Assembly (NCBI RefSeq): GCF_003725535.1
Contig: NZ_RJSF01000030.1
Location: 44,423 to 90,666 of the forward strand
Length of the DNA: 46,244 nt
Reading direction: 5' to 3'
Source of the DNA: Nocardioides pocheonensis
Lineage (GTDB): Bacteria; Actinomycetota; Actinomycetes; Propionibacteriales; Nocardioidaceae
A program made the translations under genes and the position numbers. This document shows, piece by piece, positions 18,616 to 30,391 of the stretch; positions within the stretch are counted from its first letter, which is position 1; every line of letters begins with the position of its first letter. Below the pieces are notes generated by a model. The model ran no database searches. It was not told the DNA's origin and was given only the letters and a program-made list of their open reading frames with translations.

Positions 18616-19445
18616 CCGGATTCGCCCCGCTCGAGATCCACATCACCCCGGGTGAGCACCCGACGCGTGAGTGGTTCGGCATGACCGTGAACATCGACAC
18701 GGTCATCAGCACCGTGGTCGCGGGTGCGATCGTGATCCTGCTCGGCCTGCTCGTCCGCCGGGCGCTGACCCGCAGCACGGAGGACCACGTCCCCACCAAG
18801 ATGCAGATGATCTGGGAGGGCGTCGTCAAGGAGGTCAACACCCAGGTCGAGGACAACCTCGGCAAGGTGCACCCGTACGTCGCGCCGCTGGCGATCTCGC
18901 TGTTCTTCTTCATCCTGATCGCCAACTGGCTCGAGCTGGTGCCGACCGAGCTCAACCAGCACGCGCACCTGCTGCCCGCGCCCACCGCGGACACCAACCT
19001 GACCTACGCGATGGCGATCTTCGCCGTGGTGAGCGTGTGGATCTACGGCATCCGCAAGAACGGCGTGGGCTACTTCAAGCACTTCGTGCAGCCCTACCCG
19101 GTCCTGCTGCCGCTGAACATCCTCGAGGAGCTGGTCAAGCCGATCACGCTGGCACTGCGACTCTTCGGCAACATCTTCGCCGGCGGCATCATGCTCGCGC
19201 TGATCGCCGCGATCCCGTGGTGGGCCGGCATGCCGATCGCGAACGTGCTCTGGAAGATGTTCGACATGGTCATCGGCGGCCTGCAGGCGTTCATCTTCGC
19301 GCTGCTGACGGTCCTCTACTTCGCGATGGCCAGTGCCGGGCACGACGAGCACGAGGACCACGAGGAGCGGGTGCTCAACGACCCGACCGACCAGGAGCGC
19401 GAGGCCCGCGAGGCCGCTCCCGCAGAACCGCAACCCGCCGCCTGA
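18612..19445 (+). CDS. atpB: ATP synthase F0 subunit a
   Basis: The 277-residue membrane subunit of F0 forms the two proton half-channels beside the c-ring. The essential Arg is R183 in LALRLFGNIFAGG, preceded by LEELVKPIT, which is diagnostic. Further helices include ISLFFFILIANWLELVP and the C-terminal GLQAFIFALLTVLYFAMA. A charged tail of about 35 residues (HDEHEDHEERVLND...) follows the last helix and is unusually acidic. The GTG at 18612 overlaps the atpI stop codon; a longer in-frame reading upstream lies inside atpI. Confidence 0.96.
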   Translation: MTGFAPLEIHITPGEHPTREWFGMTVNIDTVISTVVAGAIVILLGLLVRRALTRSTEDHVPTKMQMIWEGVVKEVNTQVEDNLGKVHPYVAPLAISLFFFILIANWLELVPTELNQHAHLLPAPTADTNLTYAMAIFAVVSVWIYGIRKNGVGYFKHFVQPYPVLLPLNILEELVKPITLALRLFGNIFAGGIMLALIAAIPWWAGMPIANVLWKMFDMVIGGLQAFIFALLTVLYFAMASAGHDEHEDHEERVLNDPTDQEREAREAAPAEPQPAA

Positions 19446-19506
19446 GCACCCGCTCGAGCGCAGCACCACCCAAGCTGGAAACCAGGGCGTCGAGGAATCG
19501 GCGTGA

Positions 19507-19785
<279 letters not shown>

Positions 19786-19824
19786 CCTCAGGTTCGTCCG
19801 CACAGAGCGACAGGATGTGAGTAG

Positions 19825-20367
<543 letters not shown>

Positions 20368-20375
20368 CGGCAGTG

Positions 20376-21185
20376 ATGCACGGATCCTCCGCGGAGTCGC
20401 TGGCCCGGTTGACCGACCGGGTGGTCGCGGCGGTCGAGGGCGGCGCCGACGGTGCCGAGCTCGGCACCGGGCTCTTCGGCGCCTCGGCCGTCCTCACCAC
20501 GCAGCCCGGGCTGCGGCGGGCGCTCACCGACCCGTCGACCGAGGCCGCGGCGCGCACGGGCCTGGCCGAGACGGTCTTCGGCAAGCACCTCTCGGGTGCC
20601 GCGGTGACCGTGGTCGCCGAGGCCGCGGGGCTGCGGTGGGTCGCGAGCGCCGACCTGGCCGACGCGCTCGAGCAGCTGGGCGTGCTGGCGATCGTGCGGG
20701 CCGCGGACCGCGAGGGCGCGGGTGACCGGGTCGAGGAGGAGCTCTTCGCCTTCGGTCGCACCGTGACCGAGAACCACGAGCTGCGCAGCGCGATGTCCGA
20801 CCCGGCCCGCTCGGTCGCTGATAAGCAGGCGCTGGTGCGGGGCCTGCTCGAGGGCAAGGCCCACCCCAGCACGGTCGCGCTCGTCGAGCAGGCCGCCACG
20901 GGCGGCCACCTGACCGTGACCAGCGCGATCGACACGTTCGTCGCGCTGGCCGCGAAGGCGCGCAACCGGCTGGTCGCGCTGGTCCGGGTGGCGCAGCCGC
21001 TCGACGCGGACGAGGAGAAGCGGCTGGCCGCGGCCCTGTCCGCCCAGTACGACCGCACCGTGCACCTGAACACCGTGGTGGACCCCTCGGTCCTCGGCGG
21101 CGTCCACGTCTCCGTCGGCGACGAGGTCATCGACGGCACCGTCTCCAGCCGCCTCGACGAGGCCGGCCGCCGGCTCGCGGGCTGA
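20376..21185 (+). CDS. atpH: ATP synthase F1 subunit delta
   Basis: The 269-residue soluble subunit joins the peripheral stalk to the top of F1. The C-terminal family signature is seen in LVALVRVAQPLDADEEKRLAAAL and LNTVVDPSVLGGVHVSVGDEVIDGTVSSRL. The N-terminal helical domain contains TQPGLRRALTDPS. At about 270 residues it is longer than the E. coli protein (177), as is usual in actinobacteria. The start is taken at ATG 20376 because homologues begin MHGSS-like; an in-frame GTG four codons upstream (20364) overlaps the atpF stop and is possible. Confidence 0.93.
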   Translation: MHGSSAESLARLTDRVVAAVEGGADGAELGTGLFGASAVLTTQPGLRRALTDPSTEAAARTGLAETVFGKHLSGAAVTVVAEAAGLRWVASADLADALEQLGVLAIVRAADREGAGDRVEEELFAFGRTVTENHELRSAMSDPARSVADKQALVRGLLEGKAHPSTVALVEQAATGGHLTVTSAIDTFVALAAKARNRLVALVRVAQPLDADEEKRLAAALSAQYDRTVHLNTVVDPSVLGGVHVSVGDEVIDGTVSSRLDEAGRRLAG

Positions 21186-21245
21186 CGCCGACACGTCGGC
21201 TCACCCAGACACCGATACGTAAGCAACGAAGAGAGTAGGGAAGAA

Positions 21246-22889
21246 ATGACGGAGCTTTCGATCCGTCCGGAGGAGATCCGGGACGCGCTTGCGAAGTACG
21301 TCGCCGACTACCAGCCGGCCGCAGCCAGCAAGGAAGAGGTCGGCACCGTCTCCTCGGCCGGTGACGGCATCGCCCGGGTCACCGGTCTCCCGTCGGCCAT
21401 GGCCAACGAGCTGCTCGAGTTCGAGGACGGCACCCGTGGCCTCGCGCTGAACCTCGACACCCGCGAGATCGGTGTCGTCATCCTCGGTGACTTCGACAAG
21501 ATCGAGGAGGGCCAGACCGTACGCCGTACCGGCGAGATCCTCTCCGTCCCCGTCGGTGACGCCTTCATGGGCCGCGTCGTGGACCCGCTGGGCACGCCCA
21601 TCGACGGCCTCGGCGAGATCCAGTCCGACACCCGCCGCGCCCTCGAGCTGCAGGCGCCCACGGTGATGCAGCGCAAGTCGGTGCACGAGCCGTTGGCGAC
21701 CGGCATCAAGGCGATCGACGCCCTCACCCCGATCGGCCGTGGCCAGCGCCAGCTGATCATCGGTGACCGCTCGACCGGCAAGACCACGATCGCGATCGAC
21801 ACGATCATCAACCAGAAGCAGAACTGGGACTCCGGCGACCCGGCCAAGCAGGTCCGCTGCATCTACGTCGCGATCGGCCAGAAGGGCTCCACGATCGCCT
21901 CGGTGCGCGGCGCCCTCGAGGAGGCCGGCGCCCTGGAGTACACCACCATCGTCGCCTCGCCGGCGTCGGACAGCGCGGGCTTCAAGTACCTCGCGCCGTA
22001 CACCGGCTCGGCCATCGGCCAGCAGTGGATGTACGACGGCAAGCACGTGCTGATCATCTTCGACGACCTCACCAAGCAGGCCGAGGCCTACCGCGCCGTG
22101 TCGCTGCTGCTGCGTCGCCCGCCGGGCCGCGAGGCCTACCCGGGTGACGTCTTCTACCTGCACAGCCGGCTGCTCGAGCGGTGCGCGAAGCTCTCCGACG
22201 ACCTCGGTGCGGGCTCGATGACCGGTCTCCCGATCATCGAGACCAAGGCGAACGACGTCTCGGCGTACATCCCGACCAACGTCATCTCGATCACCGACGG
22301 CCAGATCTTCCTGCAGTCGGACCTGTTCGCGGCCAACCAGCGCCCGGCGATCGACGTCGGTGTCTCGGTGTCCCGTGTGGGTGGCGCGGCGATGACCAAG
22401 GCGATGAAGGCCGTGACCGGCTCGCTGAAGGTCGACCTGGCGCAGTTCCGCGCGATGGAGGCGTTCGCGATGTTCGCCTCCGACCTCGACGCGGCGTCGC
22501 GCCAGCAGCTCGACCGTGGCTCGCGCCTGATGGCGCTGCTCAAGCAGCCGGCGTACTCGCCCTACCCGCTGCCCGAGATGGTGGTCTCGCTGTGGATCGG
22601 CACGACCGGCCGTCTCGACGCGGTCCCGGTGGAGGACGTGCTGCGGTTCGAGAACGAGCTCCTGGACTACCTGCGTCGCTCGCACGAGGGCATCCTCGGC
22701 ACCATCCGCGAGACGAACCAGTTCTCCGACGACACCGAGTCGGCGCTGGCCGACGCCTACACCTCGTTCCTCGACCAGTTCGAGACCTCCGAGGGCAAGT
22801 CGATCAAGCCGGGCACCGACCCGCAGGTCGACGCGGTGACCGACGAGGAGCTCGAGCAGGAGCAGATCGTCAAGCAGAAGCGGGGCTGA
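21246..22889 (+). CDS. atpA: ATP synthase F1 subunit alpha
   Basis: The 547-residue non-catalytic nucleotide-binding subunit of the F1 hexamer has a beta-barrel (about 30-95), then the P-loop domain with [14 protein letters not shown] (K179) and [26 protein letters not shown], a signature of alpha subunits. The arginine-finger region is [15 protein letters not shown]. The C-terminal helical domain ends in an acidic tail ([19 protein letters not shown]), a length typical of actinobacteria. The ATG follows AGGGAAGAA. It is followed by a 166-base spacer before atpG, unusual within this otherwise compact operon. Confidence 0.97.
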   Translation: MTELSIRPEEIRDALAKYVADYQPAAASKEEVGTVSSAGDGIARVTGLPSAMANELLEFEDGTRGLALNLDTREIGVVILGDFDKIEEGQTVRRTGEILSVPVGDAFMGRVVDPLGTPIDGLGEIQSDTRRALELQAPTVMQRKSVHEPLATGIKAIDALTPIGRGQRQLIIGDRSTGKTTIAIDTIINQKQNWDSGDPAKQVRCIYVAIGQKGSTIASVRGALEEAGALEYTTIVASPASDSAGFKYLAPYTGSAIGQQWMYDGKHVLIIFDDLTKQAEAYRAVSLLLRRPPGREAYPGDVFYLHSRLLERCAKLSDDLGAGSMTGLPIIETKANDVSAYIPTNVISITDGQIFLQSDLFAANQRPAIDVGVSVSRVGGAAMTKAMKAVTGSLKVDLAQFRAMEAFAMFASDLDAASRQQLDRGSRLMALLKQPAYSPYPLPEMVVSLWIGTTGRLDAVPVEDVLRFENELLDYLRRSHEGILGTIRETNQFSDDTESALADAYTSFLDQFETSEGKSIKPGTDPQVDAVTDEELEQEQIVKQKRG

Positions 22890-22900
22890 CTCTGGTGGCC

Positions 22901-23013
22901 ACTCCCTCGTATTCCGCTCGGTCCCCGCGGCCCAGGCACGCACCTCGCTGCGTTGTCCTCGGTCGCCGGGCCGCCGGCCCGACTCCCTCGTCCGCCTTGC
23001 GAGGCACGCACCT
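22901..23013. repeat. Paired direct repeats in the atpA-atpG spacer
   Basis: The spacer 22890-23055 holds two direct repeats in order A-B-A-B: ACTCCCTCGT at 22901-22910 and 22982-22991, and AGGCACGCACCT at 22934-22945 and 23002-23013. Between them CGGGCC-GCC-GGCCCG can form a short hairpin (about 22968-22982). No coding content is evident. It may be a degraded dispersed repeat or an mRNA element that tunes alpha versus gamma expression. Confidence 0.6.
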
Positions 23014-23055
23014 GGACCACGGCTACCTTCGCGCACTACTCGGGGGTGACCACTA

Positions 23056-25430
<2,375 letters not shown>

Positions 25431-25455
25431 TGCGTGAGCGGAACGAGGTGCGCTG

Positions 25456-25788
25456 ATGGCGAACACCATGAGGGTTGCCCTCGTCGCGGCCGACCGTGAG
25501 GTCTGGTCCGGCGAGGCGACCGTCGTCAACGCCCGCACGCTCGCCGGCGAGATCGGCATCATGGCGAACCACACGCCGATCATGTCGGTCCTCGCCGAGG
25601 GGCAGGTCGACGTGCGCACGGTCGACGACGGCCACTGGGTGGCGGCCATCGACGGTGGTTTCATCTCGGTCGCGCACAACGAGGTCAGCCTCCTGTGCGA
25701 ACATGCAGAGATCTCGCACGAGTCCAACTACGACGAGGCCAAGCGGCTGCTCGAGGAAGCCAAGGCGAGGTCCGAGGCCGCGAGCTGA
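25456..25788 (+). CDS. atpC: ATP synthase F1 subunit epsilon (short form)
   Basis: The 110-residue subunit joins the rotor shaft to the c-ring and can inhibit ATP hydrolysis. The N-terminal beta-sandwich (about 4-86) has MRVALVAADREVWSGEA, GEIGIMANHTPIMSVL and VAAIDGGFISVAHNEVSLL. The C-terminus has only one helix (about 92-108, YDEAKRLLEEAKARSE), while the E. coli protein (139 residues) has two. Loss of the second helix would weaken the extended inhibitory form. It ends the ATP synthase operon proper, 22 bases before the DUF2550 gene. Confidence 0.94.
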   Translation: MANTMRVALVAADREVWSGEATVVNARTLAGEIGIMANHTPIMSVLAEGQVDVRTVDDGHWVAAIDGGFISVAHNEVSLLCEHAEISHESNYDEAKRLLEEAKARSEAAS

Positions 25789-25810
25789 GGCTCGCCCGAA
25801 GAGGAGTTCG

Positions 25811-26278
25811 ATGAGCGCATGGCAGTGGCTGCTGGACTCAGCCGGTGTCGTGTTGCTCGTCGTGATCGGCTACGGGCTGCTGCTGGTCGTACGCCGCCGC
25901 CTTCTCTCCCGGCACGGGGGCACGTTCGAGCTCAGTGCCAGGATCGGGGCGCGCGGCCAGCAGCCCGAGGCCGGTCGTGGCTGGGTCCTCGGGTTGGGGC
26001 GTTACCGCGACGAGCGGCTCGAGTGGTTCCGGATCTTCTCGCCGTCGCCGTGGCCGCGGCGCTCCTGGGAGCGCGCGAACCTGCGGATCACCGGCCAGCG
26101 GGAGCCGACCGGCCAGGAGGCCTTCGCCCTGTACGGCGGGCACCTGGTCGTCGTGTGCAGCACGCCGAAGGGCGCGGTCGAGCTGGCGATGAGCCCGTCC
26201 GCGCTGACCGGGTTCTCGTCGTGGCTGGAGTCGGGGCCGCCCGGCTCGGACTGGGACCGGCGGCGTGCCCACCACTGA
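25811..26278 (+). CDS. DUF2550 family membrane-anchored protein
   Basis: The 155-residue protein has one N-terminal membrane helix (about 10-28, GVVLLVVIGYGLLLVV) followed by RRR and a soluble domain. The domain contains RGWVLGLGRYRDERLEWFRIFS and a central RRSWERANLRITGQREPTGQE. These match DUF2550, a family found directly after atpC in actinobacteria, including mycobacteria. The function is unknown; the conserved position suggests a link to envelope or ATP synthase biology, but this is inference. GAGGAG precedes the ATG. It overlaps the next gene by 14 bases. Confidence 0.88.
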   Translation: MSAWQWLLDSAGVVLLVVIGYGLLLVVRRRLLSRHGGTFELSARIGARGQQPEAGRGWVLGLGRYRDERLEWFRIFSPSPWPRRSWERANLRITGQREPTGQEAFALYGGHLVVVCSTPKGAVELAMSPSALTGFSSWLESGPPGSDWDRRRAHH

Positions 26279-27188
26279 GCGTGCCGGCCTCCCGGTCGAG
26301 ATCCGCGGCCTGACCAAGACCTTCGGCACCGTCCGAGCCGTCGACGGGCTCGACATGGTGGTGCGTCCGGGCGCCGTCACGGGCTTCCTGGGGCCCAACG
26401 GGGCAGGCAAGACCACGACCTTCCGGATGCTGCTGGGGCTGGTCGGGCCCGACGGTGGCTCCGCCCTCATCGGCGGGCGCCGGTACGCCGATCTCGCGCA
26501 CCCGACGACGGTGGTCGGCGCGGCGCTGGAGTCGGCGAGCTTCCACCCCGGCCGCACGGCACGCGACCACCTGCGCACCTACGCGCCCTACGCCGGGGTC
26601 GACGACCGTCGCTGCGACGAGGTGCTCGCCCAGGTGGGCCTGACCGAGGCCGCGCGCCGCCGGGTCGGCGGCTTCTCCGCGGGCATGCGGCAGCGACTCG
26701 CCCTCGCCGCGGCGTTGCTGGGCGACCCCCAGGTGCTGGTGCTCGACGAGCCGGCGAACGGCCTCGACCCGGAGGGCATCGTGTGGCTGCGGACCTTCTT
26801 GCGCCACCTCGCCCACGAGCGGGGGCGGATGATCCTGGTCTCGAGCCACGTGCTCGGCGAGGTCCAGGCCAGCGTCGACGACGTCGTGGTCATCGCGCAC
26901 GGCCGGCTGGTGCACGAGTCGTCGCTCGACGACCTGGTCGCGCTGGCCAGCCCCAGGGTGCGGGTCGCCTCGCCGGACCCGGCCGGCTTCACGGCGCTGG
27001 CGGCGGACCGTGGCTGGCCGGTCGAGCAGGACGGCGACGACCTCGTGCTCACCGGGGGGTCGTGCGCGGAGGTGGGCGCCGCGGCGTACCGCGCCGGGCT
27101 GGAGATCCACGGGCTCGCCGAGGAGGGCGGGTCGCTCGAGGACGTCTTCCTGCGGCTCACCGGAGCGGCCCCGGGCGGTGCCGCGTGA
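26265..27188 (+). CDS. ABC transporter ATP-binding protein
   Basis: The 307-residue nucleotide-binding subunit belongs to the DrrA/CcmA-type exporters. Walker A is FLGPNGAGKTTTF, the ABC signature appears as FSAGMRQRL (replacing LSGGQ), Walker B is VLVLDEPANGLDPEG and the switch His is in ILVSSHVL. A C-terminal domain of about 90 residues follows the ATPase core, usual in this subfamily. The substrate is unknown. It is coupled by a GTGA overlap to the permease gene that follows, and the two should form a homodimeric-type exporter. The GTG start lies inside the end of the DUF2550 gene. Confidence 0.92.
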   Translation: MPTTERAGLPVEIRGLTKTFGTVRAVDGLDMVVRPGAVTGFLGPNGAGKTTTFRMLLGLVGPDGGSALIGGRRYADLAHPTTVVGAALESASFHPGRTARDHLRTYAPYAGVDDRRCDEVLAQVGLTEAARRRVGGFSAGMRQRLALAAALLGDPQVLVLDEPANGLDPEGIVWLRTFLRHLAHERGRMILVSSHVLGEVQASVDDVVVIAHGRLVHESSLDDLVALASPRVRVASPDPAGFTALAADRGWPVEQDGDDLVLTGGSCAEVGAAAYRAGLEIHGLAEEGGSLEDVFLRLTGAAPGGAA

Positions 27189-28009
27189 ACGCCGGGGCGT
27201 GGCGTGCCGCGCTGCTCGCCGAGTGGCGCAAGCTGGTCAGCACCCGGATGTGGTGGCTGCTGGGGATCGTCCTCGGCGCCTACATGGTCTTCATGGGCGT
27301 GGTGATGGGGTTCAGCCTCACCACCGACCCGAGCTCGATGTCGGGCAGCCTCGGCTCGGGCGCGACCCTCGACGGCCGGCAGATCGCGCAGACCGTCTAC
27401 ACCCTCGCCGTCAGCGTCGGCTACGTGTTCCCGCTGGTGATCGGCGCCCTGTCGATGACCGGGGAGTTCCGCCACCAGACGATCACGCCGACGCTGCTGG
27501 CCGAGCCCCGTCGCGGCCGGGTGCTCGGCGCGAAGCTGGCCGTCGCGGGGCTGCTCGGCACGGCGTACGGCGTCATCGGCACCGCCGGGGCCGTGCTCGG
27601 CGGGCTGCCCTTCCTCGCCACGAAGGGCGACGGCACCTACCTCGGCGACACCGGCGTGCTCGGCGACGTGGTCTTCTCGGTGGTGGCGATCGCGCTCTGG
27701 TGCGTGATCGGGGTGGGCCTGGGATCGCTGCTGACCAACCAGGTGGCGGCCGTCGTCGTGATCCTGGCGTTCACGCAGTTCGTCGAGCCGGTGCTCCGGA
27801 TCGGGCTCACCGCGATCGACCCGCTCCAGGGCGTGCAGAAGTTCCTGCCCGGGGCGGCAGCCGAGGCGCTCGCCGGCTCCAGCCTCTACAGCACCAGCGG
27901 CATGCTGAGCCTGCTCGACCGCGGCTGGGGCGCCGTCGTGCTGCTCGCGTACGCCGCGCTCTTCGCCCTTGTGGGCGCGCTCACCACGCTCCGGCGCGAC
28001 GTGAGCTGA
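27185..28009 (+). CDS. ABC transporter permease (ABC-2 type)
   Basis: The 274-residue membrane protein has about six helices. The first follows a short cytoplasmic start AEWRKLVSTRMWW, typical of ABC-2 permeases. Between the second and third helices lies SMTGEFRHQTITPTLLAEPRR, the coupling-helix region conserved in DrrB/NatB-like exporters. A hydrophilic loop of about 35 residues between helices 1 and 2 (SLTTDPSSMSGSL...) is external. Its GTG start overlaps the ATPase gene stop codon. The substrate is unknown; drugs, lipids or ions are all possible for this class. Confidence 0.88.
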   Translation: MNAGAWRAALLAEWRKLVSTRMWWLLGIVLGAYMVFMGVVMGFSLTTDPSSMSGSLGSGATLDGRQIAQTVYTLAVSVGYVFPLVIGALSMTGEFRHQTITPTLLAEPRRGRVLGAKLAVAGLLGTAYGVIGTAGAVLGGLPFLATKGDGTYLGDTGVLGDVVFSVVAIALWCVIGVGLGSLLTNQVAAVVVILAFTQFVEPVLRIGLTAIDPLQGVQKFLPGAAAEALAGSSLYSTSGMLSLLDRGWGAVVLLAYAALFALVGALTTLRRDVS

Positions 28010-28080
28010 TTCTCGGTTCGACCAGGTCTCCTGGACCCGGGGCCCTTGCTCCGGCCACCGCCGACGTCGAGAGTGGCGTC

Positions 28081-28947
28081 ATGGAGACACGCAGGCTCGG
28101 ACGGCTCGGGCACCAGAGCTCGGTCCTCATCTACGGCGCCGCGGCCCTCGGGGAGGTCTCGCAGGACGTGGCCGACCGGTCGATCCAGGAGGCTCTCGAC
28201 GGCGGCATCAACCACCTCGACGTGGCCGCGGGCTACGGCGACGCGGAGCTGCGGCTCGGCCCGTGGATGCCGCAGATCCGGGACCGGGTCTTCCTCGCGA
28301 CCAAGACCGGGGAGCGCGACCGCGAGGGGGCGTGGCGGGAGATCAACCGCTCGCTCGAGCGGCTCCGGACGGACCGGGTCGACCTCCTGCAGCTGCACGC
28401 GGTGGGTGACCTGGACGACCTCGACCTGGCCACGGGCCCGGGCGGCGCACTCGAGGCCGTGGTCCGCGCGACGGAGGAGGGCCTGGTCGGAGCGATCGGG
28501 ATCACCGGCCACGGCCACCAGGCTCCGGCGACCCACCTCGAGGCGCTGCGGCGGCATCCGTTCGCCACGGTGCTGACCCCGCTCAACCCGGTGCTCTGGC
28601 GCGATGCGTCGTACCGCAGCGACTACCAGGCGCTCGTCGACGAGGTGCGGCGGCAGGACGCCGCGCTGATGACGATCAAGACGGTCTCCCGGCGCAACTG
28701 GCCGGAGGGAGCCGACCACCCGTACACGACCTGGTACGAGCCGTACGACGTCCAGGACCGGATCACCGCCGCGGTCTCGTGGGTGCTGTCGCACGACGAG
28801 GTGACCGGCATCCCGACGGCGGGCGACGTCCGGCTGCTCGGCATGCTGCTCGAGGCCGAGCGGAACCGGATGCCGGTCGAGGACGCAGAGCGCGTCCTGG
28901 CCGGCGACCCCGAGTACTCCTCGCCCTTCCTGTCGATGCCGTTCTGA
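28081..28947 (+). CDS. Aldo/keto reductase family protein
   Basis: The 288-residue cytoplasmic oxidoreductase has an (alpha/beta)8 fold. It starts METRRLGRLGHQSSVLIYGAAALG. GINHLDVAAGYGDAELRLG contains the catalytic Asp and Tyr, and RVFLATKTGERDR contains the Lys. RTDRVDLLQLHAV would carry the catalytic His. The cofactor is probably NADPH, and the substrate is unknown. TAAVSWVLSHDEVTGIPTAGD near the end is the usual phosphate-binding region. Its own promoter is likely, as 71 bases separate it from the permease gene. Confidence 0.9.
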   Translation: METRRLGRLGHQSSVLIYGAAALGEVSQDVADRSIQEALDGGINHLDVAAGYGDAELRLGPWMPQIRDRVFLATKTGERDREGAWREINRSLERLRTDRVDLLQLHAVGDLDDLDLATGPGGALEAVVRATEEGLVGAIGITGHGHQAPATHLEALRRHPFATVLTPLNPVLWRDASYRSDYQALVDEVRRQDAALMTIKTVSRRNWPEGADHPYTTWYEPYDVQDRITAAVSWVLSHDEVTGIPTAGDVRLLGMLLEAERNRMPVEDAERVLAGDPEYSSPFLSMPF

Positions 28948-28989
28948 CCGCCGGTCGCCTCGGACGCCGCGGGTAGGCTCGGGAGCACC

Positions 28990-29364
28990 ATGGACGAGAC
29001 CAAGGCCCGCCGCGTCGTCGACGCCCTGCGCGACCGCGGCACCGATGCCGAGCTGGCCCGCGAGGGTGTCTACCAGTTCGGCGTGCTGGTGCGGCTGCCC
29101 GACGGTCGCGAGGCCACGTGGGACTCCGACGGCACCGCCTCGCTCGAGGCCCAGGTGATGCGCAACGGCGTGCTGGTCGGCTACGTCCCGACCATCGAGG
29201 GCTCCGAGGACTACACCGAGGAGCAGATCGTCGACGCGATCGTGCGCACCGACTACGACCAGCCGGTCGCCAGCCAGCGGGCGACCGCACCTCCGCCGAC
29301 GCCCGCACTGCCGCGCAAGGGCGGGGTGTTCCGCCGGTTCCTCGACGGGTTCCGCTACCGCTGA
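28990..29364 (+). CDS. Hypothetical protein
   Basis: I do not recognise the family of this 124-residue soluble protein. The N-terminal 85 residues look folded (DGREATWDSDGTASLEAQVM, GYVPTIEGSEDYTEEQIVDAIV), followed by a Pro/Ala-rich linker and the basic tail KGGVFRRFLDGFRYR, which could bind a membrane or nucleic acid. A TAGGCT (28974-28979) lies ten bases before the ATG, so the transcript would have a leader of only a few bases; GGGAG is also present. Base composition and codon use match the neighbours, supporting a real gene. Confidence 0.7.
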   Translation: MDETKARRVVDALRDRGTDAELAREGVYQFGVLVRLPDGREATWDSDGTASLEAQVMRNGVLVGYVPTIEGSEDYTEEQIVDAIVRTDYDQPVASQRATAPPPTPALPRKGGVFRRFLDGFRYR

Positions 29365-29383
29365 CCAGAGACGCGCCAGCGGC

Positions 29384-29707
29384 TTAGTCGGGGAACTCGA
29401 ACCCCGACGACTCGGCGGTGGCGATCAGGCGAGCGATCCGCGGACCGTCCTCGAGGTAGGGCTTGAGCAGCCGTCGGAGGCCCTCGAGCACACCGCGGGG
29501 GCCGTAGGCGCAGAACATGCCGCCCTCGGAGTCCAGCTCCAGCTGCGGCACGAGGTCCGGCGCGACCAGGTGGGCGACGCCCTCCCAGAAGTACCCGTTG
29601 GGCTCGTGCCCCGCGGCGACGATGACGTCGTCGACGGGCAGGTCTCCGCAGTCGAAGCTGAGGCTGTGCGAGCCCTCGACCTCGCCCAAGGTCATTCGTT
29701 CGGCCAT
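29384..29707 (-). CDS. Imm51-like immunity protein
   Basis: The 107-residue acidic protein resembles immunity protein 51. Diagnostic stretches are GYFWEGVAHLVAPDL, the acidic DSEGGMFCAYG and the final LEGLRRLLKPYL helix. Imm51 proteins accompany polymorphic toxins or occur alone. No toxin gene is visible nearby, so this copy may protect against toxins delivered by other cells or may have another role. Start: ATG at 29707 (MAERMTLGEV); an in-frame GTG at 29725 would add six residues. The family call is from recalled pattern similarity. Confidence 0.65.
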   Translation of the reverse strand: MAERMTLGEVEGSHSLSFDCGDLPVDDVIVAAGHEPNGYFWEGVAHLVAPDLVPQLELDSEGGMFCAYGPRGVLEGLRRLLKPYLEDGPRIARLIATAESSGFEFPD

Positions 29708-29753
29708 GACGTGATCGTCTCGCACGCGGGGCGTCGGCGTCGGATTTCGCCGC

Positions 29754-30335
29754 TCAGGGCCTGGTCCGCTCGCCGCCGGGCACCCACAGCACGTCGCCGG
29801 CCTCCCGGTTCGCGTGGCGGGCCAGGATGAACAGCAGGTCCGAGAGCCGGTTGAGGTAGGTGAGGGCCAGCCGGTTCATCGAGTCGGCGTGCTGCTCCCA
29901 GGCGGCCCACGCCTCCCGCTCGGCCCGGCGTACGACGGTGCGGGCGACGTGCAGCTGGGCGGCCGCCGGCGTGCCGCCGTTGAGGATGAACGACCGCAGC
30001 GCCGGCAGGTGCTCGTTGTAGGTGTCGCACCAGCCCTCGAGCCGGTCGACGTAGTCCTGCTCGATCCGCAGCGGCGGGTGCTCCGGGTCGGGCACGACCG
30101 GGGTGCAGAAGTCGGCACCGACGTCGAAGAGGTCGTTCTGCACGTGGGTGAGCACCGCGACGACGTCCTCGTCGAGGCCGCCGGTGGCCAGCGCAACGCC
30201 GAGGTGCGCGTTGGCCTCGTCGACGGTGGCGTACGCGCGGAGCCGCAGGTCGGTCTTGGTGGTCTTGCTCATGTCGCCGAGACGGGTCTCTCCCGCGTCG
30301 CCGGTGCGGGTGTAGATGCGCGTGAGGTTGACCAT
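29754..30335 (-). CDS. Cob(I)yrinic acid a,c-diamide adenosyltransferase (PduO type)
   Basis: The 193-residue four-helix-bundle enzyme transfers the adenosyl group of ATP to cob(I)alamin, making coenzyme B12. The ATP-binding N-terminus is [16 protein letters not shown], followed by [20 protein letters not shown]. The active-site helix contains [16 protein letters not shown], and [15 protein letters not shown] completes the PduO signature. It may supply adenosylcobalamin to the mutase encoded 1.9 kb away. TAGGGT lies six bases before the ATG on the minus strand, suggesting a leaderless mRNA. Divergent from murA. Confidence 0.95.
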   Translation of the reverse strand: MVNLTRIYTRTGDAGETRLGDMSKTTKTDLRLRAYATVDEANAHLGVALATGGLDEDVVAVLTHVQNDLFDVGADFCTPVVPDPEHPPLRIEQDYVDRLEGWCDTYNEHLPALRSFILNGGTPAAAQLHVARTVVRRAEREAWAAWEQHADSMNRLALTYLNRLSDLLFILARHANREAGDVLWVPGGERTRP

Positions 30336-30341
30336 GCGCCC

Positions 30342-30383
30342 ACCCTAGTGGGGTCGGAGGGTCGGCTCGGCCCGGCATAGGGT
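30342..30383. promoter_or_regulatory. Divergent leaderless promoters between the adenosyltransferase gene and murA
   Basis: In the 56-base gap, the minus-strand TAGGGT (30342-30347) is six bases from the adenosyltransferase ATG, and the plus-strand TAGGGT (30378-30383) is eight bases from the murA GTG. Neither start has a Shine-Dalgarno sequence. The two -10 elements are 30 bases apart; good -35 matches are not evident. Confidence 0.45.
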
Positions 30384-30391
30384 GGCCTGTC

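Noticed and set aside
28022-28034. CCAGG-TCT-CCTGG as a terminator after the ABC permease
   Set aside because: Only a five-base stem with a three-base loop, too weak to call without transcript data.
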